Origin: Adineta vaga
Taxonomy: Eukaryota > Rotifera
Direction of reading: 5' to 3'
Assembly (NCBI GenBank): GCA_021613535.1
Contig: CP075493.1
Span: 14,632,001-14,696,000 of the forward strand
Length of the DNA stretch: 64,000 bases
Part shown: piece by piece, positions 9,501 through 18,858 of the stretch
Layout: every line of letters starts with the position of its first letter
Numbering within the stretch: position 1 is the stretch's first letter
Program-made: the position numbers and the translations under genes
Notes under the pieces: generated by a model
The model's database searches: none
Seen by the model: the letters and a program-made list of their open reading frames with translations, nothing else
What the model was told of the DNA's origin: nothing

Positions 9501-11982
9501 AACATTTTAATCCATCTAAACAATTGGGTAAATGTCGATAAGCAATTAAATGTTTTTGACTTATATTTGTACAATCACCTCCATATCGACAAAAATCCGG
9601 ATGATCAAAATTTACTAAATGTATTGTTTCTGTATTATTACATTCACCACCAAATTTACATTTCGTATTATGACTAAAAGTAAATGTATGAATTTCATCA
9701 TCTAATCGTTGACATGATGAAGTTAAATTTGAAAGTGGACACATTGGTGGATGAGAATATTGAAGTTTATGTTCAGGTTTTTGATAATCACGACATCTTG
9801 CACCATGATAACATGGTTGTAAATCTAAAATTTGAACATGACTTAATGTTAATTGATCATTAATAGATTTATCAAGAATACGATTTGGTCCAAAAGTTGA
9901 ATTAATATGAAAATATTTTGGTGATGAAAATGGTAAATCATTTAATTTCTGTTGAAATGAAAGATAATTTCCTTGAGGATTTATTTTATTAGTTAAATCA
10001 TTTTCATCATCAATAATAGCAAAATAAATTGTATGAAAAAATCCTGCATATTGTAAAATAACTGATTCAAATATTGAAGCCATATGATCCGATGGATTTT
10101 TAAAATGACCACAACCAAAAGCTGATAGAACAAGACAATCATGATTATGATGATAAGCAATAGAAAACATGTTTTCAATTTTCTTCTGTGTTTGAACAGC
10201 AAATTTATTTTCCAAGATTTTATTATTATTTTTTAATTTCGGTTCTTTACAAGCAGCCATAGCAATAATATTAACATTATATAAAGGATTTTTCATAAAT
10301 GCATATCCATTAGTTTCTGTTTGTCGAAATACAGTTATACCATTAGTATAAATCGCACCAAAATCATCCATAGGATAAAATGTATCTATATTTGATATTA
10401 ATTTCAATTCACCTTTATCATTACAACGTAATCTTTCCGATTGATTTCTATCTGCTATTTCAATATCAAGACTTTGATAATAATTTGATCGACGAAAAAG
10501 ATTTCCTTCCTGCGTTCCATCACCTTGTCGATAACCTCCACCAGGATGAATTTGATCAGCCATATTTAATAATAAAGGACGATGACCTTCGGAAACTAAT
10601 CTTTGATAAATAATTAAACAATCTTCTTTAATTACTTTAACAATTGTTGATGGATATCTTGTTTTCATATCATTAATCGAACTTTTTCTTTCCAATGATA
10701 ATTTTGATTTATGATCATAAACAATAGTTTTCATACGTACAGATTTCAATAGAATTTCGTCATGACGAATTGTATAACGTTGTTTTCTTAAAACACCAAT
10801 TGTATTTAACATAACGGTGACTCGTAATAAATGTCGACGAAGATCAAAATCTTTCGAATATTGTTCATTTAAATTGAATTTTGTAAATTGTTCAATCCAA
10901 TTATGAGAATTCCATTGATAATGAAAGATTGGATGGTCAAGATTATTTAATAATATCATTATATCTGGTTTAATTTCTAACATAAATGTTTCATACCAAT
11001 TTTCTGCATGAATATCAATTGTTTCAGGATCAATAATTATACGATATGGTTTAATTTCCATCATTATATTATCTATTCGAATAATTCCTATGTTTAAACA
11101 ATTTTGATAATTTTCAATATTATTTAATTCTAAAATTAATTGATCTTTGATATGATTATGAGCAATAACTTGATTTAGAAATAATTCATGAGAAATAATA
11201 CGCTTTATATCAAAATCACGAGATACAGGAGAAATAAGTATTCGATATGAAAGTTTCTTCTTCTTCGACATTTTTCGTCCATCAATTGTTATAATACTTT
11301 CATTTATCCATGCTTTAATAAATTTTGATACTAAAACAATTGCATTACCCGTATGTTTATTATATTGTACGTATAATGATATTGATGAAAGTTCTTTACC
11401 ACCCATTTCACTAGTGATATCAGATAAAAGTTTCGTATGCGTTATAAATGGTGGTAAATCTTCCAAGAAACTACAATCGACATGCAAATAAAGAGTACCT
11501 AAGACATTTTCTATTCGAAAATCTGATGAATTAGCTATTTTAACTAAATCATCAAGAGATTTGAAAATAAGACGAAATATATTGGGAAATTGATCAGAAA
11601 TTAACTCACAAATTGGATTTTCTATTAATTTTAATGTTTGTTTAAATCGAAAACTAACTTGTTCAAATGTAGGAAATTTAGTTGCATTTCGATCGAATAC
11701 AATATACGAATCGTATTCAAGTTCTTTACTAAATGATATATTTATACTTCGTTGTACATCCAAAACTGTTGATTGAACATCATCAACAAGATATGTTTTA
11801 TCATCTTCATTTCTCAATCGAATTGTAGCTACGCCAACTGACGAATAATATTTCACATCTTGAATTTTCATACGTCCAATAGATTCGACACGATTTTGAA
11901 GCATTTGTTCTACATCTTTCTCGGGAATATTTGGTGGAATATCGGATACATAGACTTTGATATCCGAATCAATTGAAGTCAT
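6556..11982 (-). CDS. giant PAR-metabolism protein: RRM-like + PARG-like (DUF2263) + many PBZ-type zinc knuckles
   Basis: A protein of about 1,800 residues probably binds and hydrolyses poly(ADP-ribose). The N-terminus (1-90) looks RRM-like (VYVSDIPPNIPEKDVEQML). Around residues 440-640 lies a microbial-type PARG/TIGR02452 domain, with NMADQIHPGGGYRQGDGTQE, then FRRSNYYQSL, and later LVLSAFGCGHFKNP. About ten Cys2-His2 knuckles of the PBZ pattern follow (residues ~720-970, e.g. CRYGGDCTNISQKHLIAYRH), then an uncharacterised region (~1000-1650, including LGTDQHVFSILGPHLGHYYG), and four more knuckles at ~1679-1775. The uninterrupted frame ends at 6556. A 51-base in-frame intron (6576-6626, GTAAGT...TTTAG) probably trims it so that the protein ends RKYNLS. 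No stop or frameshift is seen. The combination of PAR-hydrolase and PAR-reader modules suggests a DNA-damage role (inference). Confidence 0.85.
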   Translation of the reverse strand: MTSIDSDIKVYVSDIPPNIPEKDVEQMLQNRVESIGRMKIQDVKYYSSVGVATIRLRNEDDKTYLVDDVQSTVLDVQRSINISFSKELEYDSYIVFDRNATKFPTFEQVSFRFKQTLKLIENPICELISDQFPNIFRLIFKSLDDLVKIANSSDFRIENVLGTLYLHVDCSFLEDLPPFITHTKLLSDITSEMGGKELSSISLYVQYNKHTGNAIVLVSKFIKAWINESIITIDGRKMSKKKKLSYRILISPVSRDFDIKRIISHELFLNQVIAHNHIKDQLILELNNIENYQNCLNIGIIRIDNIMMEIKPYRIIIDPETIDIHAENWYETFMLEIKPDIMILLNNLDHPIFHYQWNSHNWIEQFTKFNLNEQYSKDFDLRRHLLRVTVMLNTIGVLRKQRYTIRHDEILLKSVRMKTIVYDHKSKLSLERKSSINDMKTRYPSTIVKVIKEDCLIIYQRLVSEGHRPLLLNMADQIHPGGGYRQGDGTQEGNLFRRSNYYQSLDIEIADRNQSERLRCNDKGELKLISNIDTFYPMDDFGAIYTNGITVFRQTETNGYAFMKNPLYNVNIIAMAACKEPKLKNNNKILENKFAVQTQKKIENMFSIAYHHNHDCLVLSAFGCGHFKNPSDHMASIFESVILQYAGFFHTIYFAIIDDENDLTNKINPQGNYLSFQQKLNDLPFSSPKYFHINSTFGPNRILDKSINDQLTLSHVQILDLQPCYHGARCRDYQKPEHKLQYSHPPMCPLSNLTSSCQRLDDEIHTFTFSHNTKCKFGGECNNTETIHLVNFDHPDFCRYGGDCTNISQKHLIAYRHLPNCLDGLKCSKYRRRDPDHLKSFRHCKSICSYDNSCPYFHDKKHFDNTIHSFRPPCRLTPYICSQYLQFIQSNNTKEIPLEIENHCLEYAHICPLGRQCRITDENHLEISIHIARQLCSNGNNCLKLHEENHLESLTHSDINDIRFLCKQPGYKCSERYNRDHLKYYRHNNNFHHFSVAPSSNLNISINFANNQSQLFSIVNNYIEKMNWKKMEISSEILNWIRALQPVHRCRKEIFESILVLGHVMSRRFMDLLRKTENVVRAVQQHDQVRSILLRHHNNPLVKENVCKLIEKLVEAEFERAKFDEEIPFDSNYEQKLSRIEKRLQPPLTNRDIQIIQEQSIRIAQASIKLNATPMGIGYDVDQELGTDQHVFSILGPHLGHYYGDIVITFKKDIMFHADANFSIQAGTCFYKGLTYHFRPWMKDSGITERRIQHFHNSKLHCSIHRYEYAAAIELIALTGLEQQSMKINIEDILQRWINIDSHFTFESHLPQLIPLDYIDRVYIPKDIFQSLSSDTQKLAQDIFKDSLTISIYDSEIIHEDASLEQILQCNYPKYVYEQLCQSIKDRMNSTNISQGIIVTVAASEFEEHIIIPITISQAYHLYYLDKPQLQKGHEVTYIYWQAMDGDMMLTIANDKIHSNDEQFNLQCLICYIATKPSRTNEEYRETYSYLNDGLPYQHGNNVNAGQLKAKSNTFYRGCNIDDYLTFCLKIHHTTGQVTLSHAGSNSIYNHEKIEYQFNKSHMDLSKLDFIHLSAGSRDVPVRNLTIHFEPIPELHPSIDMNFKKDTSNLIEKYLVPVSYIDLDPSVDYKRKKEGPVKIIRPSNNNNSTLFRRINDILCCHNSNAIVPIDLDDTIPKMKPCEDSIYCLQQNSSKHIKEFSHPCAFSELCSRKSKEPYLTHERHNVLKCAQDKTCLKKDDPIHRAEFRHTNLPDYLIPCRKQTNCPDKSPNHRMKYFHGETLPLIKRKFYFIIYTIIKSFFSLGKYNLS
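6576..6626 (-). other. 51-base in-frame intron (candidate retained intron)
   Basis: On the minus strand the segment begins GTAAGT and ends CTTTAG, matching the introns of neighbouring genes. It is 17 codons long with no stop, so both the spliced and the retained form end in the same residues (KYNLS). The retained form adds a hydrophobic segment (FYFIIYTIIKSFFSL). Confidence 0.65.
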
Positions 11983-12455
11983 CTTGCGGTTTTAAAAGTT
12001 TTTGATAAAATGAAGTCGAATGCACAATAAAGCAACAGTTAAATTTCAACGAAAGAATAGTGCAAGTTGGAAATATCCAAGTGTTATAAAAGTTTTGTAA
12101 TAAATAACTCACCTATTTGTATGTTGATAATAAAAAAAGTCAGAGAAAATGAATATAGTCTACAAAACAAATACGCGCAGAAATATCATAAAGATAAGAA
12201 AAGAAAAATTTAAACTCACTAATAACGATACAGAAGCTCGTTTTCGCATCATATGTATGGTTTTAAATTGAGTAGCTGTCTAATTTGACTTCGAATATAA
12301 ATGACGCTTTTCAAAAAGCGCTCCTAGTCATGGACAAACATTTAGACTTTGTTACTCATATGTGTGCAGAATTTTGAATGATAATCAATGGTAACCGAAA
12401 ACTATTCCTATCTATTCCTGTGTGAAGTATAATCGCATATAGATAATGTTCCTAT
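11983..12455. other. intergenic, likely promoter of the PARG-like gene
   Basis: This is noncoding sequence upstream of the PARG-like start. No open frame is supported. The G-rich hairpin element at 12456 follows. Confidence 0.4.
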
Positions 12456-12492
12456 TCTTGAGGGTGTGGGTGTGTTCTCTTGAGCCACACTC
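12456..12492. repeat. telomere-like G-rich hairpin element, copy a
   Basis: The left arm CTTGAGGGTGTGGGTGTG is followed after a short loop by GAGCCACACTC, forming an imperfect inverted repeat. It lies about 40 bases beyond the 3' end of the PAN/propeller gene (-). See the family finding. Confidence 0.6.
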
Positions 12493-12531
12493 TATTTATT
12501 TTAAAATAAAAAGAAAATTCGAATCTATAAG

Positions 12532-13772
12532 TTATATGAGAATTTGAGGATTATATAAAGTGAAATTTGCATTTGCTCTTTGTGCAATAGCTACACGATA
12601 ATCGTTTAGAATAAAAATATCAAAAGGATCGATTCCAACTTTCCATTTATCTAAATAATTTCCCCATTGATCATACACAGCTAAACCATAACTTGATAAC
12701 ATAACCCAACGTCGTTGTAGATGATCGATATGTAAACTTGCTAATCGTACATTCGAAACTCCTGATGTTTCTGAAACATTAACAAATAAAGATGATATCC
12801 AAATTTGTCCATTTAATTTAAAATTATAAATAATTCCTGTATTATATGTTGTTACTTGAAAAAATGTATCATTAATTTTCAAGAGTGCTTGTGCACCGCC
12901 AGGTAATGATGTACTGTTAAAATAAGTATAATTAGTAGGTGAATTTATATGAAAAAAAATTATTTTAGAATTTATATATGAAACAATGATCATTAATTGT
13001 TGACTTTCAAGAAATATGATATTTCGAGGTTCACTGAATTCGAAATCACAAGTGATATTACCCAATAAAGTAAAATTAACATGATCAAATATGTAAATAA
13101 TATTATATGATGCACTGATAAATATCATTTTATTATAGTAAGTTAGAATAGCTGAACTTGTAGAAGTTATTGGAAGTGGAGTACGTTTAATCAGTTTTAA
13201 ATTAGTTGAATCGTATCGATTGACATAAGTTACACCAGAATATGCTTCTAATGTTAAGAAATAATCAAATAAATCCATTGCTACACTACGAGCATATGCA
13301 ATTGGAATTGTATGGATAATATTTGTTGTATTTAATCGAGATAAAATCCAGCTTATATTTGAAATTAATGGAGAAACTAAAAGAAATGTTTTTAGAATAA
13401 AAGTTTAGTTTTCGAAGAAATTCTCTTACGTTGAATTGTACGTTCGATAATAGACACAATAATGTCATTATCAGAAAAGAATTCTTGTTGAATATTCGGA
13501 TACCGATTATAAATCATACATTGATTATTCGTTCTATTGAACATCGATAATGTACAATCATTTTCATTAAAACATATTGATAAACATCGTAATTTTGATG
13601 AAACTGTTTTTGATAGCAAAGGAAGATTTTCGACAATCAGTGGATTATAATTTGTATTCATATATTGTTTAGCTAATCCAAATTGAATTTCAGATGCATC
13701 AATTGAGAATTCAACGAGTAAAAACAATGCAACTAATACTAACATAGTTTGTTTTTTTATTTTTAAATTCAT
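12532..13772 (-). CDS. secreted PAN/apple-like domain plus beta-propeller protein
   Basis: This is a predicted extracellular protein of 395 residues in two exons (13772-13430, 13376-12532; intron 53 bases). The N-terminus carries a basic stretch and a hydrophobic signal (MLVLVALFLLVEFSID). Residues ~35-105 form a Cys-containing module (CLSICFNENDCTLSMFN, QCMIYNR) typical of PAN/apple folds. The remaining ~280 residues repeat short beta-strand-like segments (VTYVNRYDSTNLKLI, IIYIFDHVNFTLLGNI, LAVYDQWGNYLDKWKVG) resembling NHL/YVTN-type propeller blades. No catalytic residues are recognised. Another PAN-bearing secreted protein with kelch repeats occurs at 60 kb. Confidence 0.75.
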
Positions 13773-14953
13773 GTACTTAGCTTTTATATAGTCTCACCAG
13801 GTTGTACTTTTTCTTTTAATTTTCCTAGATAATTGTCTTTCTTACTAAATTGCTTTTTAAATGGTTTTTCTAAGAAGAAAATATTTTCGGTATTCAACCC
13901 ATTCACTTTTAGGCACGATTATATTATACTGTAATTCAGTTCTTATACAAAATAACGTGACTTCTATGAAATGGAACGCACTCATTTTTATCATGTGTTG
14001 TTTTAACAATGGATATTTGATGAAAATTTATTCAAAAAACTCATTTTTTAACGATTCGATTTGTGTTCAATCAAAATTCTTGTTTACCTATAACTATAAA
14101 ATAATTGGTGTATTGTTATTGAATTGATTAGGTGACTGATATTTTCTAATGTTGCTATACGATGCGGAAGTGTGAATAAAAAAAGATAAATACAGCTGTT
14201 TATGTTTATTTTCCGCTAAGTTTTGAAAAGAAACATCACATTAGTATCCACACTCATCTTCAAGATTCCAATTTCGCTGATCGTTTATGGTGTATTCGGA
14301 ACTGTCTTGTGCGCATTTACCATTTCATTTGTATGTCAAGTGATTCTGTTGAGTAAGACAATATATGGCTTATCGAGTAGGGTAGTGTGCGGTTGTTCGA
14401 AATTAAAGCAGCATTTCAATTCAGGAGATTTCCCGTGAAAAGATCCTGTTCAATTTAACTTACATTCTAATCATTGTTCACTATTCTTTAGTAGGTTTCC
14501 TTCTCTCTAGTCTATGCTGTGCAATGTGAATTATTACTCTTCTTTACCCACGCAATACAGATACTGCTTAAATTATAACTATGGGACACGACTGAGAAAT
14601 CTCATCCACGCCCTTACGCTGCTATCGAAATGTAATGAATTCCTTGCAAAATATTGAAAAAGACCAAAGAGCACCTACTCGATCATGTAATCAGATGTGT
14701 TTTTTTCGAATCAAACTTCGCATAATAAAATCAAAAAACTAGCAAAGTGAATCATTCTTTGTTGTCCTTTCATCTAGAAAAGCTTCTATCAGAGCATATT
14801 TTTTAATTAATCTTACTGAAAAAAAAATCTGAATTGTAACAAGTATGATTTCAATGGTTTCGTTCGTTCTCATTTGAAAAAGAAATTGAATTTATTTGAA
14901 TAAAAATCTCTTTGATTTCTTCTTCTTTCTATTATAAATTTTATTTTAAAACA
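13773..14953. other. intergenic, possible gene debris
   Basis: No intact gene is supported. Two plus-strand open frames (13861-14127 and 14223-14438) encode hydrophobic peptides. The second (ISLIVYGVFGTVLCAFTISF) could be a scrap of a membrane protein, but it lacks splice context and any recognisable family. Confidence 0.4.
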
Positions 14954-15570
14954 ATGGTTGAATATATTTCACCATATACGCCAGTGGTTCCACGAATACT
15001 TCCTTCTCAAAGTCCATCAAAAGTAAAGCTTTACCCCTTGAATAAAAGATTTTTGTATTTTATCAATTTAATTTTTCTAGATATTTCCAATAAGTGAAGA
15101 TAGATATCCATATCAACATGTGGATAATCATTCACCAATAGTGTATACAAATCCATCAAATGCTCCACCTGGACCATTATCAACACGAGCACAATTAAAT
15201 CATAATGAACTATCACCAATTTCGTCAAATAATATTGACAAAGGACGCTTGAAGTTTGTTTTTATTTATCAATCAAGTATTTCTTCTATGAAAGATCTTG
15301 TTTTCATATAGGAAAGGTCTTTATCATGAACCATTAAAAGATAATAGTGGAGACTTTTATCCAAATAACTATTCACCAAACGGCTATCAACAATATCCAG
15401 GTGGCCATTATCATGATTATCCAAGAATGAGATCGTTTGAAGATAATCCATTGAAATGTTCAAAAGCATTGATTATTACATTTGGAATTATTATTGGATT
15501 ATTTTCTTTAACAGCATTAACCATTAGTATTTATTTATTGGTACGATTTTCATCGTTCACATCAACATAA
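14954..15570 (+). CDS. proline-rich protein with C-terminal membrane anchor
   Basis: Three exons (14954-15022, 15081-15253, 15312-15570) join in frame to 166 residues. The first ~125 residues are Pro/Ser/Tyr/His-rich and look disordered (VEYISPYTPVVPRILPSQSP, PNGYQQYPGGHYHDYPRM). Near the C-terminus a 24-residue hydrophobic helix follows KCSKA (LIITFGIIIGLFSLTALTIS), with only a few residues after it. This predicts a tail-anchored or type II-like topology with a cytosolic disordered head. No signal peptide or family is recognised. The short introns have good GT-AG ends and preserve frame, which supports a real gene. Confidence 0.7.
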
Positions 15571-15693
15571 CACGCACTTTGGCAAATGCAACGAACAACA
15601 CTTTTCTATTTAAAAAAAAATTGAATTTGTAACTCATAGAAATCATGGCATTTATTTTCAATCAATATAATTTTTGAACTTCTTTATCTTTAG

Positions 15694-15756
15694 TTAGGGT
15701 GTGGGTGTGGGTGTAATGATAAAAAATAGAATACCTCCAGCCACATACCCTCAAGA
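15694..15756. repeat. telomere-like G-rich hairpin element, copy b
   Basis: AGGGTGTGGGTGTGGGTGT is followed about 30 bases later by CCACATACCCTCAAGA. The element lies between the convergent stops at 15570 (+) and 15867 (-). The left arm contains two adjacent TGTGGG units. Confidence 0.65.
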
Positions 15757-15866
15757 TGATTTTCGACAAACTGAAAAAGTTGTTTTTTCTATTTTTATTA
15801 TCTTCGATATTGAGAAAACTTCTAAATAGATAAATAAGGAGAAATTTGTTCCATATAATATTATAT

Positions 15867-17571
15867 TTATTGAGTTTCTGTTTTTACTATAGATGTTTCA
15901 TTGTTATTTTCATTAGAATCGTCTATTTCTTCATCGTTATATGATCGATTACGTGTTTCAGGAAGAAAAATGATGATACCAATCATGAGAAAACTTAAAC
16001 CAGAATAAACATAAAATGTTATTTTTATATATTTGTCAGCAATTGCAGCATCAATAATAGGTGCTAAAATGGCACCCAAACGACCAGCAAATACGAAAAT
16101 AGCATTACTTAATCCACGAATCGATAATGGAAAAAGTTCAGGAACATAAATCCATGAAACTGATACAGCTCCACTAATTGTTAATTTACCCATCTGTGAT
16201 ATAGCAATAGTTACAATTGGATACCTTTCTTTGATAAATGGAATTATAAGTACACATATGGATGTAAAGATTGCGAACATCACCAATGAATATTTTCTTC
16301 CCAATTTTGTAGTAATAAGAAAACTACCGGATACATAACCAATAGCTTCGACAATAGCTCCAATGATTATGTTCCAATGAGGATTAAAATGTTTATTCAT
16401 TGCACCCAGTCCATACGATATTTTTATATATAGAAGCATCGTAATAAAAGCGATTAGACAACTTATACACAATCTGATTAATATACGTCTAATCGTTTTC
16501 TTTTTTCTTTTTCCTTCAATATCTATTTGCATAGAAGAAGAATCTCGTATCAACTTACTATAAAGTTGAAACCAGTTTGTATTTTCACGTTTATTGATTT
16601 TTGCAATCTTTCGAAGGCAAACTTCAAGTTCAGTATATTTTTTCTGACTAAACAACCAATAGAGTGATTCTGGCACGAAATATAAATACAAAAGAATAAA
16701 ACCCAAATAGATTGTATTAAACCACTTGAGATTTAACCAATCAGAAATAACATAAGCAGTAATAGCCGCTATAACTTCACCAAATGTAGAAGCAATTAAA
16801 GAAAGATTGCCAGCAAGACTTGTATGCGATGATGATGTTAATTCTATAAGAAGAAGAAAAACTATACTATACGCACTCATACCACATACGAATTGATTAA
16901 TCAATAACAGAGCAAATCTAAATAAAACATATTGCTTTTTTTCCTAATATAATACTTTTTCTAGATTAACTTGATATTGATGGTCATACGAATCAATTGA
17001 AGACACATTTGAATGATGAGAGATATGACGAAAATTATAATAGTAATTATCTGAATCATTTTTCTTCGTCCTATCTTATCAGCAAGTGGACCACTAATCA
17101 AAGTAGAAGTCCTATAAGAAAATATCGAAGAAGATTTTATCATATACACAAAAAAAAGACTATCTCTTACATTCCAATCTGGTACGCTGTTGCAAGCCAT
17201 GTTCTCTTTATTGCATTACTACAAACAAAATTAGCATCTTCTGTAAATGTTCGTCCAAAATCATTTCGATCATAAACAAAATCGGTACATTTAAATCCAT
17301 CAATAAGTTCACATTTCGATGTAGATGATATCCACGTATCAATTAAAACCTGATGAGTACTATTAGTATAATGATATTGATCTTCATGCGGCCAAATATT
17401 TTGTGGAAGACGACAACGAAATGGTGGTTCAGCCATTCCAAATATATAATAAAATGTATTTATACCACTACCCATACATATCAAATTTAAAAATATATAA
17501 TGAATGAATTGATATCGACCAAAATCGCCACACTGACGAATGACACTTTCTAATGAAATTTGATCGACCAT
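15867..17571 (-). CDS. SLC22-type organic ion transporter (MFS)
   Basis: This is a plasma-membrane solute carrier of 530 residues in three exons (17571-17171, 17111-16971, 16917-15867). The layout matches the SLC22 family: first helix after a short N-terminus, a large extracellular loop with Cys residues between TM1 and TM2 (CRLPQNIWPHEDQ, CELIDGFKCTDF), MFS signature GPLADKIGRRKM after TM2, the PESLYWLFSQKKYTELE motif after TM6, a long cytosolic loop, ELFPLSIRGLSN before the last helices, and LPETRN after TM12. The C-terminal tail is acidic and polar. Substrate cannot be inferred. Exon 2 ends at a slightly weak donor (AA|GTTAATC), but the frame is kept. Confidence 0.9.
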
Positions 17572-17832
17572 TTGTTCTACGATTGTTTTTTTACTACTTT
17601 GTTATTATAGAGTATAATCAAGAGGAGAAAATGTTAAGTTATACGTTGTTTTTGATAAATGACACATTGTTAATACACAATGATTGTCCTTTATTCACTT
17701 AAATATTCATTTTCTGACATTATTTTATAAGGTCGATATTCAAATCACTCTCTTTGTTTCATATAATTCAACCTAAAAAATTTCAAGAGCTTTTCTCGAA
17801 GAAGTATTGTCTTAGGAAAGATAACAACAAAA

Positions 17833-17886
17833 GTAGGGTGTGTGCGAAGGATGAGTGTGGGCTAAGATGATACACCCACCCTCTAG
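17833..17886. repeat. telomere-like G-rich hairpin element, copy c
   Basis: TAGGGTGTGTGCG opens the element, then GAGTGTGGGC and the arm TACACCCACCCTCTAG. It lies between the transporter start and the GST remnant. Confidence 0.55.
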
Positions 17887-17903
17887 AAACAAAGAACCAA
17901 GCA

Positions 17904-18140
17904 TGTTTACAGAAGTTCTTAACAGAAGAATTACCTCAAAATCTCACCAACCTGGAAACTTTAGGTCAATTATGCAGTGGCGATGGTCACTTCTTTGTCA
18001 GCAATCATCTCGCATGGCTGATTTATTTTTGTATGATTTACTTGAGACTATGTTTCAACATGACTACCATATTCTTAATAGATATTTACGGTTAAAAAAC
18101 AATTGTGAATTATGGCTTATCTCAAGACTCGTCCTCAAAC
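17904..18140 (+). pseudogene. glutathione S-transferase (sigma-like) C-terminal remnant
   Basis: Two adjacent frames together resemble the all-alpha C-terminal domain of sigma-class GSTs. One frame reads FLTEELPQNLTNLETLG, then SGDGHFFVSNHLAW. After a frame change it continues ADLFLYDLLETMFQHDYHIL and NRYLRLKNNCEL. The thioredoxin-like N-terminal half is not seen, and the two halves need a frameshift to join, so this is a dead fragment. Confidence 0.6.
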
Positions 18141-18395
18141 ATTAGTTTAAACTATTTTTTTCTTTGATAACTAAGAGAATTTTAGAAGATGTCGTTACTG
18201 TATAGTGCATCAGTATTGCATCATTTTGAGTCAATGAAATAAAAATGCATCTACGATGATGCAACATCATTAGTAGAAATACGTATAACTATAACAAATA
18301 TAAAAGAAAAAAATTCACGACACTCAATGTGAGAAAGTACGGAATAAAAATCACAATTCATACGTATGCAAATTGTACAAAATCACTATTTTTAG

Positions 18396-18518
18396 TCACA
18401 CGAAAGACTAATTTTAGTATGGAAACATCCAGATATTGACGAATTTCTCGAATGCTATTTTGATCACTGCGATATCGCTACATGGTTAGCATCGGGTTCA
18501 AAATATGTTCATTCTATG
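18396..18518 (+). pseudogene. unidentified gene split by the retroelement complex, left part
   Basis: After an AG acceptor-like site a frame encodes VWKHPDIDEFLECYFDHC and further protein-like residues up to the target duplication at 18519. The continuation lies 14 kb to the right (32683 onward, IPDHLESKLKFI), where it meets an in-frame stop. The protein family is not recognised. Confidence 0.4.
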
Positions 18519-18530
18519 GTAACTTACATT
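18519..18530. repeat. target-site duplication, left copy
   Basis: GTAACTTACATT here is repeated exactly at 32671-32682. The next base (A) also matches, so the duplication is 12 or 13 bases. It brackets the whole PLE complex. Confidence 0.85.
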
Positions 18531-18721
18531 AAACTTAATCATTATTACAGCAGCTTTAAATTTTTTCATTTGATATTTAATTTTAAATTTTAATTAAAAT
18601 TAATAAATAATTATTTATTTCAATGATTATGATTTATTGAATAAATAATATTAATTTACAAAAGAAAAAAAATTGACAATATTCGTCGACGTTTCGACAG
18701 CTAACGCCTCATTTTCAAGAC
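18531..18721 (-). repeat. PLE pseudo-LTR of the minus copy (lacks the 36-base tail)
   Basis: This 191-base block is the reverse complement of 27654-27844 and 32444-32634. It lacks the terminal 36 bases present in the two plus-strand pseudo-LTRs. It carries the GAAACGTCGACG motif near 18700 on the minus strand. Confidence 0.8.
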
Positions 18722-18858
18722 AAGTTCTATATGTCACATTAATTGACCAATGACAAATGATAAAAAACGAGAAAAGACTATCTTGCTGTATGAACATTCA
18801 GAAAAATTCAGATAGATATGCAACCAAGGGTGAAGTCCAAACTATAAATTTTATAGGG

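Noticed and set aside
9117-9677. Plus-strand open frames inside the PARG-like gene
   Set aside because: Antisense shadows of the repeated His/Asn-rich zinc knuckles.
13861-14438. Two plus-strand open frames encoding hydrophobic peptides
   Set aside because: No family, no splice signals and composition expected from AT-rich DNA. The second is kept only as possible debris.
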